Part shown: positions 48,441 through 56,689 of the stretch, piece after piece | Layout of the letters: each line of letters begins with the position of its first letter | Numbering within the stretch: position 1 is the first letter of the stretch | IMG/VR virus record: IMGVR_UViG_3300033145_001047 | Coordinates: 1 to 64,000 of that record | Origin: a virus | Length of the DNA: 64,000 nucleotides | Direction: 5' to 3' (one strand) | The notes under the pieces: generated by a model | The model's input: only the letters and a program-made list of their open reading frames with translations | Databases searched by the model: none | What the model was told of the DNA's origin: nothing | Translations under genes and position numbers: made by a program

Positions 48441-48946
48441 TTCTTCCCCTCCCCCTTCTTCTTCCCTCGTGCTCTCCGGATGGAGTTCATGAGCCTGACC
48501 TTGCTCCTCCACTGCAGGGCCATTATGAACGCCTCGGCCTCGTGGTCGTTCAGGTGCACACCGCACTCCGAGAACGCCCACGTCTGTATCGTCCGCTTCG
48601 GCTTGTTCCCCTTCCAGTCGTCGACGCGGACGAACTCGACGGGGAAACCCTGGGCGAGGATTCCGACTATCGCGCCCATCGACATCTCAAGCATTTGAAT
48701 CGGTCCCACGTTCAAGAGTCCTTTCTTCCCTTTTCTCATAAACGTCCCAGGCTGTTCGACGATAACCTGACCGATGTCATGGTCCTCGACCAGGTACTTC
48801 GAGAAGTGCTCCGTGATCTCGGCGAGTCGTATCGGCATCTCCACCTTCGGGCTCGTTCGGAACGTATACGACCATTCGTAGTATCGTTCGTTCACTAACG
48901 CGACTCCGATATTCCCTATACTGGGGTCGACGGAGAGGACCCTCAC
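48437..48946 (-). CDS. RuvC-like Holliday-junction resolvase
   Basis: 169 residues. RVLSVDPSIGNIGVALVNER gives the first Asp, VIVEQPGTFM the Glu, and HLNDHEAEAFIMALQW the final acidic residues of the RNase H/RuvC fold. A basic tail follows. It likely resolves or cuts branched DNA before packaging. It belongs to the recombination module. Confidence 0.8.
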   Translation of the reverse strand: MRVLSVDPSIGNIGVALVNERYYEWSYTFRTSPKVEMPIRLAEITEHFSKYLVEDHDIGQVIVEQPGTFMRKGKKGLLNVGPIQMLEMSMGAIVGILAQGFPVEFVRVDDWKGNKPKRTIQTWAFSECGVHLNDHEAEAFIMALQWRSKVRLMNSIRRARGKKKGEGKK

Positions 48947-49227
48947 GACTTCTTCGTCGTCTTCTTCTTCGCCAGACCTCTCGTCCGCTTCTTCTTCTCG
49001 GTCCCGTTCACGACCTCGAAGATGTCGTCGAACTCACACTCCAGGGCTTCGAGCAGCTTCCTCCGAACCTGGGGTCCCGGCTTGAACTTGTCCCACTTGC
49101 TATTCTTCACGTTCGACAGATACGTGTCGGTGACGCCGACCATCTTGGCCAGCTCTTTCATCGACAGACTCCGCCGGGCGACCAGCACGTCGAACGCCTT
49201 CTCCCGAATCCTAACCATTAGAGACAT
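48943..49227 (-). CDS. XRE-type HTH regulator
   Basis: 94 residues. LSMKELAKMVGVTDTYLSNV matches the Cro/C1 helix-turn-helix. A very basic tail (KKKRTRGLAKKKTTKKS) is added. GGAGGTCAAGA precedes ATG 49227. It may regulate the module or act with the resolvase. Confidence 0.75.
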   Translation of the reverse strand: MSLMVRIREKAFDVLVARRSLSMKELAKMVGVTDTYLSNVKNSKWDKFKPGPQVRRKLLEALECEFDDIFEVVNGTEKKKRTRGLAKKKTTKKS

Positions 49228-50404
49228 TCTTGACCTCCTTCGTCTCTTCCTTCTCCTCTTCCTTCTTCGGCTCTACATACTTCTTGTCGCCGAACTTTAT
49301 ACTGACCTTCCTCTTCCCCGTCTCCCTGAGCAGCTCGACCATCAGCGATTCGTTCTCCATCCGTTTCTTGACCGCACTGTTGTCGACCTTGAGACAGTCG
49401 TATATGTCTACGCCCAGTTCGTTCGCCTTCACGATGAACGCCTCCACGTCCTTGACCTCCCAGGAATGGGAGACGGCGAAGTGCCACAACTGTCCGCCCG
49501 AGACGACGTTCCCGAACTTGTCGCAATAGTTCTTGAGGACGCTCTTCGCCACGGAGTTCAGCTTCTTGTACTTCAATACCTCCAGCGCCAGGGACGCCGC
49601 CTTGTCCTTCGTGTCCGGCATCTGGTACACGACATCCTCCGGCTTCATGGCCGGACACCATCTCCAGCAACCGCACCAGGTGCAAGCCTCTGAGATGGTC
49701 GGCTTGTACTTCGTTTCCTTCTCGATCTTCGAGGTTTTTGTCAGTACCTTCCTCTCGATCACAGGGAGGTCCTCCGCGTGTATCTCGAAGTACTTCTGGT
49801 AGTCGAACCGGACGAAGTCCATCTCTATCAGGAAGCGCGTCACCTGGGGGTATATCTTGTTCACCAGCCAGGCGTATATCTCGAACTGCAGCGGGTCGAC
49901 GTCGGTCTTGTACCCGCTCTTGTAGTCCGTGATCTTCGCATAGTCCCCCCATATCTGCAGGTAGTCGAGGACGCCCCGGAACCATACGTCGTCGTCGGTC
50001 CACCCGCACTGGGTCCCGTCGCGCCGTATCGCTATCTCTTCCTCGACACCGACCGCGCTCCCCAGGTCGATCTCGTGGCCGGAGGCGTAGTCCTCCACCA
50101 TCTTCATGACCTCGGGATAGAACTGGGTCGGGAGGCTTTCCTTCTCCAGCGCCAGGTATGCACACTCCTCCCACTTCGGGAAGTCCTGGGACACCGCGTT
50201 CTTCAAGCAGTGCCGCCAGTACAGACGAATCGCGTCATGCACCACGCGCCCCGCTATCAGAATCGGGTGGAGTTCCTGAGCCTTCCGGTCGATGCTCACA
50301 CACTTGAACATGAACGGGCACTGCTCGTACTTCTGAATCTTCGAGAAGCTATGGGAGAGCGGTCGCTGTCCGACAGTCTCGTCCTTCGTCTTTTCTGCAG
50401 CCAC
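49211..50404 (-). CDS. RecB/Cas4-like PD-(D/E)XK nuclease with Fe-S cluster
   Basis: 397 residues. HSFSKIQKYEQCPFMFK starts the fold. The nuclease core is FRGVLDYLQIWGDYAKITDY followed by KSG (D and DYK). Cys at 29 and the C-terminal cluster TWCGCWRWCPA fit a 4Fe-4S site as in AddB/Cas4. The last 100 residues are helical and charged. It pairs with the Rad52-type protein (51545-52546) as a phage recombination system. Confidence 0.82.
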   Translation of the reverse strand: MAAEKTKDETVGQRPLSHSFSKIQKYEQCPFMFKCVSIDRKAQELHPILIAGRVVHDAIRLYWRHCLKNAVSQDFPKWEECAYLALEKESLPTQFYPEVMKMVEDYASGHEIDLGSAVGVEEEIAIRRDGTQCGWTDDDVWFRGVLDYLQIWGDYAKITDYKSGYKTDVDPLQFEIYAWLVNKIYPQVTRFLIEMDFVRFDYQKYFEIHAEDLPVIERKVLTKTSKIEKETKYKPTISEACTWCGCWRWCPAMKPEDVVYQMPDTKDKAASLALEVLKYKKLNSVAKSVLKNYCDKFGNVVSGGQLWHFAVSHSWEVKDVEAFIVKANELGVDIYDCLKVDNSAVKKRMENESLMVELLRETGKRKVSIKFGDKKYVEPKKEEEKEETKEVKNVSNG

Positions 50405-50669
50405 TATTATCCTCCGTGTTCTCGAACATGTCGAGCTGCGTGGGTTCCTGTTCCACTAAGCGGAACACCGATACCTTCCTGCTACTCTCCGTCATTCGCA
50501 CCTTCGGCGCTTCGATGGTGTGACCGTGGAGCCTCGCCTGTCTCACCGCTTCCGGGACGTTCAGGATGTTGGGATGCTTCTCCCTCAACTGTCGACCCGT
50601 CAATCCGGATGGATACTCTCGCAGCGTTCTCAGCACTTCCGTCCACTGCGGACTCTTTTTCCTCGGCAC
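50349..50669 (-). CDS. Winged-helix-like DNA-binding protein
   Basis: 106 residues. EVLRTLREYPSGLTGRQLRE and ILNVPEAVRQARLHGHTIEA resemble a small phage wHTH family. The end overlaps the nuclease gene by 56 bases and the start lies inside the HNH frame by 188 bases. Probably a regulator. Confidence 0.6.
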   Translation of the reverse strand: MPRKKSPQWTEVLRTLREYPSGLTGRQLREKHPNILNVPEAVRQARLHGHTIEAPKVRMTESSRKVSVFRLVEQEPTQLDMFENTEDNSGCRKDEGRDCRTATALP

Positions 50670-51078
50670 TTAGTTCACCCCTTTCCTTTCTTTTCCACGC
50701 ACTTCTTTCGTACACTTCCTTCCACTTCGGGTCCTCTGTGAGCCCGAATTTCGTACAGAAGTCCAGAAGCCCGATAACGTGAACCCCCTCCGGGCCGATA
50801 TGGTGCGTCCAGCACAAACTATCGAGGTTTCCGGGTTCGTCGCTTCTGTTCTTTCTGACATCAATATGATGGGGGGTCGGCATAGAAAGTTTCCCGCATA
50901 CCCTGCATCTCGGATTCTCGTCATGATATTCAGCCTGGGCCTTCGTCCGTCGGTACGACTTCGATCTCAGCCGCGACTTCCCCTGCTTCAACGGTGACCG
51001 CTTGAGTTCCTTCGTCCCCCGTTTCAGCTCGGTCCTCTTGAGCTGCTTCGTCCCTCGTTTCAGCGGGGACCGTTTCAC
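50482..51078 (-). CDS. HNH endonuclease-like protein
   Basis: 198 residues. The core RCRVCGKLSMPTPHHIDVRK and LDSLCWTHH is an HNH with zinc-binding Cys. The N-terminus repeats SPLKRGTKQLKRTELKRGTK, basic. The last 60 residues overlap the wHTH gene in another frame and look non-native, so the true protein may need only the first 135 residues. A DNA repair or packaging role is possible. Confidence 0.65.
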   Translation of the reverse strand: MKRSPLKRGTKQLKRTELKRGTKELKRSPLKQGKSRLRSKSYRRTKAQAEYHDENPRCRVCGKLSMPTPHHIDVRKNRSDEPGNLDSLCWTHHIGPEGVHVIGLLDFCTKFGLTEDPKWKEVYERSAWKRKERGELSAEEKESAVDGSAENAARVSIRIDGSTVEGEASQHPERPGSGETGEAPRSHHRSAEGANDGE

Positions 51079-51081
51079 TCG

Positions 51082-51570
51082 TTACCTCCAACATAGGAAT
51101 GACTGTCCGACCTGCTCGATGGAGTGAAAGTATCCCTTGAGCATGTCATAGCTGAACACCACCCTCGGATTCTCCGCCGAGCCGTTCATGAAGGGCACCG
51201 TCACGACCAGGTTCGGTATCACCTTGAGCGTGTCGAGCAGTCCGTTCCAGTCCGCGTCCGGGTCAAGGACGTCGCATACGAGAGCCAGGTCGTACCCGGT
51301 CTCCAGGACCTCGTCCCAGTGCTTGTCTTCGTGTACGACGTGCACCTTGTCATAGATACACAGATGGTGCGGCATCAGCTTCGACTCCGCGAACGCTACG
51401 CCGTCGATGGTCGTCGCCCAGGTGCTCCGCCTGAGAGGATTCTCCTCCAGGAACTCGCGGAGCAGGAGCCCGTACCGTCCGAACTCCAGGCCGACATCGA
51501 GAGCCAGGGAGGGACACACCTGTAGCACCCTCCGCATGACAGCCTCAATCGTTTCCAGACTCTTCTTCAC
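51082..51570 (-). CDS. Class I methyltransferase-fold protein
   Basis: 162 residues. LALDVGLEFGRYGLLLREFL carries the motif I-type loop, DGVAFAES ends strand 2, and LALVCDVLDPDADW fits motif IV. It resembles phage methyltransferase-like proteins in which some loops are degenerate. Target unknown. Confidence 0.65.
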   Translation of the reverse strand: MKKSLETIEAVMRRVLQVCPSLALDVGLEFGRYGLLLREFLEENPLRRSTWATTIDGVAFAESKLMPHHLCIYDKVHVVHEDKHWDEVLETGYDLALVCDVLDPDADWNGLLDTLKVIPNLVVTVPFMNGSAENPRVVFSYDMLKGYFHSIEQVGQSFLCWR

Positions 51571-52546
51571 CTTTCTCTTCCCCCGCTTTTTCGTTCAGCC
51601 TATCCGTCAGCACCTTGTTCAGATTTATCACAAGGTCGTCGAGCTTTTCCTGTTTCTCGTACGCCCTGAACATGGCCAGCCGTTTCCCGAGCGGCGTCCC
51701 GAGCATGGAGAACAGCGCGTCGATGTCCTCCGGTATCGGGTTCTCTTTCTCCACGACCACCGCGACCCGCTCCTCCAGCTTGGCCATAATCGAGCGGAAG
51801 TGTCGCCGCTGTATATCGTCCGCCGTCGAGTAGTCGTACAGCTCGTTCGCCACCTTCGCCAGGCCGCTCTGTCCTATCTCGGCCTCCTGTGCCAGGACAT
51901 CCAACCGACGCCGCTGTCCTTCTGATATCAGCCCCTCCGGGTCCTCCGAATCCTCGCGCCGTTTCACCGCGCCGGAGTATACGTCCAGGGCGATACCGAA
52001 CTCCGAGGCGCACTTCTTCACGGAGTCCGAGACCGCGCCCTTGCAGTCGTTGCCGAAGTCCAGCAGGTCGCCCGGTTCCTTCGCAGTGTCGCGCTTGTAC
52101 TTGAGGTCGCAGCTCCCGAACTGTTCCTTCGAGACCTCGCGCCCGTCCGCCGTCAACATCCTGAGACGGAGCCGGACCACGAACTGATTTATCCGGAGAG
52201 CCTCCTCGATGGTCGTGCTCCACAGGACCTCCGAGGACCACGTGTGTCCGGTCAGTATGTTCAACTGCTCGATCACGTACCCGATGTCCACGTAGTCCCA
52301 TATCTTCCCGCCCTTGCCCTTCCGTTTTTTGATCTTGTACTTCGGCGTCTCGTTGAGCAGCAGGTTCCGCTGTGCTTCGCCGAAGAGCTGCGGGACCTTC
52401 TCCTGAATCTGCTCTATCAGTTTGTCCCGCTTTGCGAGTTGTTCCTCGATCTCGGCCCCGGTCGCCTCGGGCTTCGGTTTCTCGACCTGGGGTTCCTTCT
52501 TCTCGGTCGCCTCGGGCTTCTTCTTCGCCGTCTTCTTCGCCACCAT
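51545..52546 (-). CDS. Rad52-type single-strand annealing protein
   Basis: 333 residues. YVDIGYVIEQLNILTGHTWS, DLKYKRDTAKEPGDLLDFGN, and CKGAVSDSVKKCASEFGIAL with LDVYSG match the Rad52/Rad22 (Sak-like) annealing core. Lys-rich N-terminus and helical C-terminus surround it. With the RecB-like nuclease and the RuvC-like enzyme it makes a complete recombination set. First gene after the promoter at 52617-52645. Confidence 0.85.
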   Translation of the reverse strand: MVAKKTAKKKPEATEKKEPQVEKPKPEATGAEIEEQLAKRDKLIEQIQEKVPQLFGEAQRNLLLNETPKYKIKKRKGKGGKIWDYVDIGYVIEQLNILTGHTWSSEVLWSTTIEEALRINQFVVRLRLRMLTADGREVSKEQFGSCDLKYKRDTAKEPGDLLDFGNDCKGAVSDSVKKCASEFGIALDVYSGAVKRREDSEDPEGLISEGQRRRLDVLAQEAEIGQSGLAKVANELYDYSTADDIQRRHFRSIMAKLEERVAVVVEKENPIPEDIDALFSMLGTPLGKRLAMFRAYEKQEKLDDLVINLNKVLTDRLNEKAGEEKGEEESGND

Positions 52547-52616
52547 GACCTCCCTTTCTAGAGTGTTCCTCTATCATTCCGCCCGGTATAGTCCAGGCTT
52601 TGCTTCTTCTATATAT

Positions 52617-52645
52617 AGTATACGGTTCGTTTTCGTTCCAGTCAA
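52617..52645 (-). promoter_or_regulatory. Strong promoter for the recombination module
   Basis: On the minus strand TTGACT, a 17-base spacer (GGAACGAAAACGAACCG) and TATACT (52622-52617). About 70 bases of leader follow before the Rad52-type gene. Nothing else is visible in the gap. Confidence 0.75.
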
Positions 52646-52665
52646 GTCCTGTTTTCGTGGTATTT

Positions 52666-53289
52666 TCAGCGCCCCGCTGCGGCCACTAACGTGTTGAGCC
52701 CGCGTTTCTTACGGAGGAGCGTGACCGTCCTTGTCTTTACGCCGTATCTCCGCGCTTCCGCGTAATACCTGAATCGAATGTCTATCTGGTAGCGTCCTCG
52801 TCTCCATGATCTCCGCATGGCCGCGCCAGTGTCGTCGACTTCTCTGATACCGATACCCGGTATGTCGACCAAGGTCCCGTACGGTATCGCCCTCGGGTCG
52901 GTTGCACAGCCGTCCATCTTCCAGGCCGACTTTCCGATTGAGGTCTTCCCGTCCGCAAACTTCCCGCAGCTTCGATAGCCCGGTTCATAGGCTGTCAGCT
53001 TCGCGGTGACCTTCTTCCATATCTCGTACCCTTTGGGTACTCTAGACCGGGGCTTCGGCTTCGGAGGTTTCTTGTCCGGTATGACCAGCTCCAGGCCCGG
53101 CTTGATCCTGTTCGCGTTCCGTATCTTCTTACGGTTCGCCCGGTATATCCACGTCCACCTGTTCCCGTCGCCATACTTCGCCTTCGCTATCTTCCAAAGC
53201 GAATCCCCACCGTTCACGGTGTAGGTTTCCTCCGCGCCGAGCCCGGCACAGAATAGGAGCATCGACAACGCGACCACCAGCTTCTTCAC
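52666..53289 (-). CDS. Secreted LysM-3D cell-wall protein
   Basis: 207 residues. An N-terminal signal peptide (KKLVVALSMLLFCAGLGAEE) is followed by a LysM domain (YTVNGGDSLWKIAKAKYGD ... IKPGLELVIP) and a 3D domain (ATDPRAIPYGTLVDIPGIGI, VDDTGAAM, QIDIRF, EARRYGVKTRTVTLL). The 3D/MltA-like fold cuts or binds peptidoglycan. It may be the lysis or wall-remodelling enzyme of the phage. It closes the operon that starts near 57059. Confidence 0.85.
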   Translation of the reverse strand: MKKLVVALSMLLFCAGLGAEETYTVNGGDSLWKIAKAKYGDGNRWTWIYRANRKKIRNANRIKPGLELVIPDKKPPKPKPRSRVPKGYEIWKKVTAKLTAYEPGYRSCGKFADGKTSIGKSAWKMDGCATDPRAIPYGTLVDIPGIGIREVDDTGAAMRRSWRRGRYQIDIRFRYYAEARRYGVKTRTVTLLRKKRGLNTLVAAAGR

Positions 53290-53657
53290 TTCGGGAGTCC
53301 CTCCTGTTTGTTCAACTTATCCGCCCGTCTCTGAGCCTTCGCCTCGGAGTCGTACATGTTCCTATTTTCGAGCCACGTCCCGGCGTAGTAGTCGACCCGC
53401 TGCTTCCCCCTGGTGAGCCGGACCTCTACCTCCGATATCTTCCTCGACCGCTTCACCCGGTACGCGCACACCAGCTTCTTCCTGACCGCTCCCCCGCGTG
53501 TGCAGTTCGGACACGGCCAGGACTTTTTCTGCCCCTCGATCTTGACCTTCCGCGTGTTATCACAAACGCTGCAGTCAATCGGCTCATGCTTCCTGGAACA
53601 TACCACCAGCCACACCTTCTCTCTGAGTCCGTACTTCGTCTGTAGTCTAACGTCCAC
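53286..53657 (-). CDS. DnaJ-like zinc-finger protein
   Basis: 123 residues. DCSVCDNTRKVKIEGQKKSW followed by PCPNCTRGG is a CxxCxxxxxV...CPxCxG pair as in DnaJ-type fingers. The remainder is basic. Role unknown. Confidence 0.65.
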   Translation of the reverse strand: MDVRLQTKYGLREKVWLVVCSRKHEPIDCSVCDNTRKVKIEGQKKSWPCPNCTRGGAVRKKLVCAYRVKRSRKISEVEVRLTRGKQRVDYYAGTWLENRNMYDSEAKAQRRADKLNKQEGLPK

Positions 53658-54150
53658 GCTTCCTCCTCTTCGATTTCTTCGTGGGCTTCGCCACCTTCTC
53701 CGCTACCAGCTTGTCCCACTCGTCACAGATTTTCTCCATAGCCTCTATGTCTCCCTCCCACCCCCCGACCTTCTCCGTCTTCTTGTACAGTTTCATCCCC
53801 GCCGTGATGAACTTCTTCGGGCCGTCGAGGACCTCCTTCGGGTCGCAATCTGCGGGGGTACCCTGCACCAGGGCGTCGGCCTTCGGGTAGTGTTCTTTGT
53901 ACGTGTCCTTCGCAACGTCGATCACGTCGTCCTCCGTATCGAAGCACTCGCTCTCCTCTCCAGGACGATGCGTCAACCCTATCCGACCCCAGTCTCGGTC
54001 CATTTTGTTCATCTGTGCCGCCGTCTTCCGTGTCAGGGTTTTCGTCATGCGTACGTATTTCTCGTCGTCACAGGAGAGCGTTCCGTAGACATGAACGGCT
54101 CCGACGCTTATGCCGCGCCATGTCGTGATGTTGAGATTCACAAGTACCAC
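53647..54150 (-). CDS. Hypothetical protein
   Basis: 167 residues with a helical C-terminus and basic tail (AKPTKKSKRRKRGR). The centre (ECFDTEDDVIDVAKDTYKEH) shows no known fold. Overlaps downstream gene by 11 bases. Confidence 0.65.
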   Translation of the reverse strand: MVLVNLNITTWRGISVGAVHVYGTLSCDDEKYVRMTKTLTRKTAAQMNKMDRDWGRIGLTHRPGEESECFDTEDDVIDVAKDTYKEHYPKADALVQGTPADCDPKEVLDGPKKFITAGMKLYKKTEKVGGWEGDIEAMEKICDEWDKLVAEKVAKPTKKSKRRKRGR

Positions 54151-54157
54151 GGTGACC

Positions 54158-54394
54158 TCAGAAGATTCCAGGGAACTCGACCTCGGCTCCCTCTACTTCT
54201 TCCAGGTTAGACATGACGTTCTCCAGCTCGTCGATTGCCGCGTTGAGTTCGTCGGCCTTCGTTGAAGCCTGGAGGTTCTCCGGCATGTTGTCGCGCCAGC
54301 TCTCCAGCTCTTCCTTCAACTCCTCGATCTCGCCCTTGCCTTCGCTGATTTTGTCTTGCGCTTCCTGGTAACGCTTCGCCCTCGACTTCGACAT
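54158..54394 (-). CDS. Small coiled-coil protein
   Basis: 78 residues, almost all helical (GKGEIEELKEELESWRDNMP ... DELNAAIDELENVMSNLEE), typical of tiny phage proteins that form dimers. No function known. Confidence 0.65.
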   Translation of the reverse strand: MSKSRAKRYQEAQDKISEGKGEIEELKEELESWRDNMPENLQASTKADELNAAIDELENVMSNLEEVEGAEVEFPGIF

Positions 54395-54588
54395 CAGTCA
54401 AACCCCTCCTCGTAATCTATTACTTCTTCCCCGCACTCAGGGCAGTAAATGAATTTATCGTCTTCTTCTAGCTCGGCGTTGCTGTGCAGTTCGTTGCTCC
54501 ATCCCTGCCACCCACACTCAGGACACTCAACCTCCGGGATATCATTCTCGTCCTCCACGTTCTGATTCACCTGTCCCTCCTCAGTCAA
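54394..54588 (-). CDS. Zinc-ribbon protein (copy A)
   Basis: 64 residues. VECPECGWQGWSNELHSNAE and FIYCPECGEEV form a zinc ribbon, with acidic ends. A close relative is the gene at 55035-55364 (KCPSCGWQGTSNELHS). One base overlaps the next gene. Confidence 0.7.
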   Translation of the reverse strand: MTEEGQVNQNVEDENDIPEVECPECGWQGWSNELHSNAELEEDDKFIYCPECGEEVIDYEEGFD

Positions 54589-54820
54589 GCCCCTCTTCCA
54601 TTGCCAGCTCTATGAGTTTGTTCCACTGACACACCCACCACTTCCCGCTCTTCATCGACCGGACTATCGGTATCTCGTTCGGCTGTCCCGTCGATATCTC
54701 GTACACGCTCCCGTCGTCAGCCTTCGCGTGGCCGACGACCTTCCTCTGTATCGGAGCGTTCGCGCCGACGATCTCCCCGAACTTGTACTGAGCCTCGCCG
54801 GGGACTACTATCTTTCCCAT
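54581..54820 (-). CDS. Small protein, paralogue of 57298-57570
   Basis: 79 residues. IPIVRSMKSGKWWVCQWNKL and LAMEEGLD match the C-terminal part of the protein at 57298 (SPIVRSEKTGKWYVLAWSDI, LAVGAGID). Both share an N-terminal strand-rich half. Unknown function. Confidence 0.65.
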   Translation of the reverse strand: MGKIVVPGEAQYKFGEIVGANAPIQRKVVGHAKADDGSVYEISTGQPNEIPIVRSMKSGKWWVCQWNKLIELAMEEGLD

Positions 54821-54876
54821 CGGTCCTCCTCTTTCATGATGTTACATTCCCGGCGTGTTGAGCCTTGATCCACACC

Positions 54877-55035
54877 TCAGAAATCATATTGCCAGTTCTC
54901 CTCTCTGCCGCAACGCATACACTTATGCTGACCCCATCGTGACCGCCCTCCGGCATCTAAATTGTGCACGTTGAAGAGTTCGATAAAGTCGTGCCCCCGC
55001 AAGAAGCAGAAAATACGGACAAGAAACTTTTTCAT
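54877..55035 (-). CDS. 52-residue CxxC protein
   Basis: ATG 55035 to TGA 54877, joined to the upstream gene by TGATG. The protein MKKFLVRIFCFLRGHDFIEL ends HKCMRCGREENWQYDF, the layout of small one-cysteine-pair phage proteins (CxxCG). The rest of the gap to 54820 is short and empty. Confidence 0.65.
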   Translation of the reverse strand: MKKFLVRIFCFLRGHDFIELFNVHNLDAGGRSRWGQHKCMRCGREENWQYDF

Positions 55036-55364
55036 CACTCTTCTCCCTTCTCTCCCGGCGCTTCCAGTCCAACACGATATTCCGGATAATCGTCAAGCCA
55101 TTTTACGTTAGTGTCCTCCTCGTAATCACCGACTTCTTCTCCACAGTCAGGGCAGAAGATGAACTCGACATCGAATTTCAGGCCAGTTTTGCTATGTAAT
55201 TCGTTGCTCGTTCCCTGCCAGCCGCAGCTCGGACACTTTACCTCCGGCCTCTTCGTCTCGTCCTCAGATGTGTGCCGCTCCTTCTTCGGCTCCTCTTCTT
55301 GCTGCGGTTCCTGCTCGTCGTCCAGCGTCTTCGTGCCGGGCTCTTGACTCGTTTCTTCGTTCAT
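55035..55364 (-). CDS. Zinc-ribbon protein (copy B)
   Basis: 109 residues from ATG 55364 with AGGAGCAGAGG upstream; an ATG at 55406 is less well placed. An acidic Gln-rich N-terminus precedes KCPSCGWQGTSNELHS and FIFCPDCGEEV, nearly the same ribbon as 54394-54588. Confidence 0.65.
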   Translation of the reverse strand: MNEETSQEPGTKTLDDEQEPQQEEEPKKERHTSEDETKRPEVKCPSCGWQGTSNELHSKTGLKFDVEFIFCPDCGEEVGDYEEDTNVKWLDDYPEYRVGLEAPGEKGEE

Positions 55365-55653
55365 CCTCTGCTCCTGTCCTATGTCCTGTTCCACCTTGCC
55401 GCTCATACTCCTGGACCAGCGCCGTCTTCGCGTCGGCGAATAGTCCCTTGTCCAGTATCCTCACCGCCGAGTAACGGGTGCCGGACTTGAGCGTGACCTC
55501 CGGCAGTCGCAGCTTGATACCCTCCTCCTCCTCCGTTCCCTTCAAGAGACGGACGCCGCATATCTTCACCTTGCCGTGAAGGTCCACGTCCGCCAGCGCC
55601 AGCAGCCGTCCCTTGTCCGCGCCGTATATTACCATTCGGCTAATCGTCACCAT
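55264..55653 (-). CDS. spoVG: SpoVG-like protein
   Basis: Up to 129 residues. The first 88 fit SpoVG: ISRMVIYGADKGRLLALADV, VKICGVRLLKGTEEEEGIKL, RLPEV and ALVQEYER. SpoVG binds RNA and DNA and regulates many genes in Bacillota. The C-terminal 45 residues overlap the next gene and look like shadow sequence. A phage copy could steer host or phage expression. Confidence 0.75.
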   Translation of the reverse strand: MVTISRMVIYGADKGRLLALADVDLHGKVKICGVRLLKGTEEEEGIKLRLPEVTLKSGTRYSAVRILDKGLFADAKTALVQEYERQGGTGHRTGAEDERRNESRARHEDAGRRAGTAARRGAEEGAAHI

Positions 55654-55963
55654 CTTCTCGTAGCCTTTCCCGGCAGAAGATAACCCGCGCCCCCCGGTCC
55701 TGCAGTCGCTTGACCATGTCCCATCCTTCGATTTTCCCCTCCTCTTCGACGTTCTCGCTCGTCTTGTTCCACTCGGCCCACATAGGGTCCCCTGGCACGG
55801 TCTTCGAGGGGACGACCTCGTTCCCGCAGCCGGGACACTTGTGCAGGTCCGCGACCCATATCCGGTAGACGTCCTTGTCGTCGTGACACAGCTCGATCAC
55901 ATAGACGCCGACGGTCTCGGGCTTGTACTCGATCTCGCACTTCGGGCAGACGGAATATATCAT
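55640..55963 (-). CDS. Zinc-binding candidate
   Basis: 107 residues. VCPKCEIEYKPE and LHKCPGCGNEV are paired Cys motifs. The remainder is mixed. Unknown role. Overlaps SpoVG start by 14 bases. Confidence 0.65.
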   Translation of the reverse strand: MIYSVCPKCEIEYKPETVGVYVIELCHDDKDVYRIWVADLHKCPGCGNEVVPSKTVPGDPMWAEWNKTSENVEEEGKIEGWDMVKRLQDRGARVIFCRERLREDGDD

Positions 55964-56502
55964 AACTCCGCCAGCTCCGCCTCGACGTCGATCTCACTCC
56001 CCGCGCCCTGCTTCTGGAGGGACTTGGTCTCCTCGTCCTCACACACCAGCTCGTACACCGGCTCCTGAGTGAAGCCCGTCTTGACGAACCGACACTTCGC
56101 GTCGGGCGTTGAGGGGAAGAAGAAGTTGACCCGGATGGTCCGCTTCTTGTCGTCGGCGGTTTTGAGACAGTAGCTCCGGCGTCCGGCGATTCCGTAGTCC
56201 TCGGGCTCCCCTCCGTTCTGAGAGTAGCCGCGCTTCCCGAACCACCGGAGGACCGGCGCTATCTCAGCGACGTCCTTGATATCGCAGTGGAGGAGAATAC
56301 CGTGGAGTGTTCCGACCTCGTAGCCGACGCTCCCGCGCACCTTGCCGAGACATCCGCCCTCGTGTCCGGACACCAGGTCCATGAGTTCGGGGATTGCCTC
56401 CCGAACGACGACGGCCTCGGGTTCCATCTCCTCGACCGTCTTCCGCTTCTTGTCGATCTCCGCTAACGTATCCCGGAAAAAATCCTTCTTCTCTTCCGTC
56501 AT
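55960..56502 (-). CDS. Hypothetical protein
   Basis: 180 residues. The centre (TLHGILLHCDIKDVAEIAPV, CLKTADDKKRTIRVNFFFP) is strand-rich and ends in an acidic tail. No domain is recognised. Confidence 0.65.
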   Translation of the reverse strand: MTEEKKDFFRDTLAEIDKKRKTVEEMEPEAVVVREAIPELMDLVSGHEGGCLGKVRGSVGYEVGTLHGILLHCDIKDVAEIAPVLRWFGKRGYSQNGGEPEDYGIAGRRSYCLKTADDKKRTIRVNFFFPSTPDAKCRFVKTGFTQEPVYELVCEDEETKSLQKQGAGSEIDVEAELAEL

Positions 56503-56518
56503 TTCCTGACCTCCTGGG

Positions 56519-56689
56519 TCAATAGATTACCTGGAACGCTCCATGCTCGACGTCCCGGACCAGTTCCTCCAGCTCGTCCTTGTGTTCCTCGCACACGCGG
56601 AGGACGCTCTGATTATCTTGCGGCGGGTTCACCATCACCGTGTACCGTGCCTCCTCTTGACACTCCTCGGTCGTGATCTCACACCGCAT
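56519..56689 (-). CDS. 56-residue Cys-containing protein
   Basis: ATG 56689 to TGA 56519, overlapping the upstream stop by 11 bases. Sequence starts MRCEITTEECQEEARYTVMV and has VCEEHKDELEELV, a CxxH-type end seen in many tiny phage proteins. Too short for most gene callers. Confidence 0.6.
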   Translation of the reverse strand: MRCEITTEECQEEARYTVMVNPPQDNQSVLRVCEEHKDELEELVRDVEHGAFQVIY

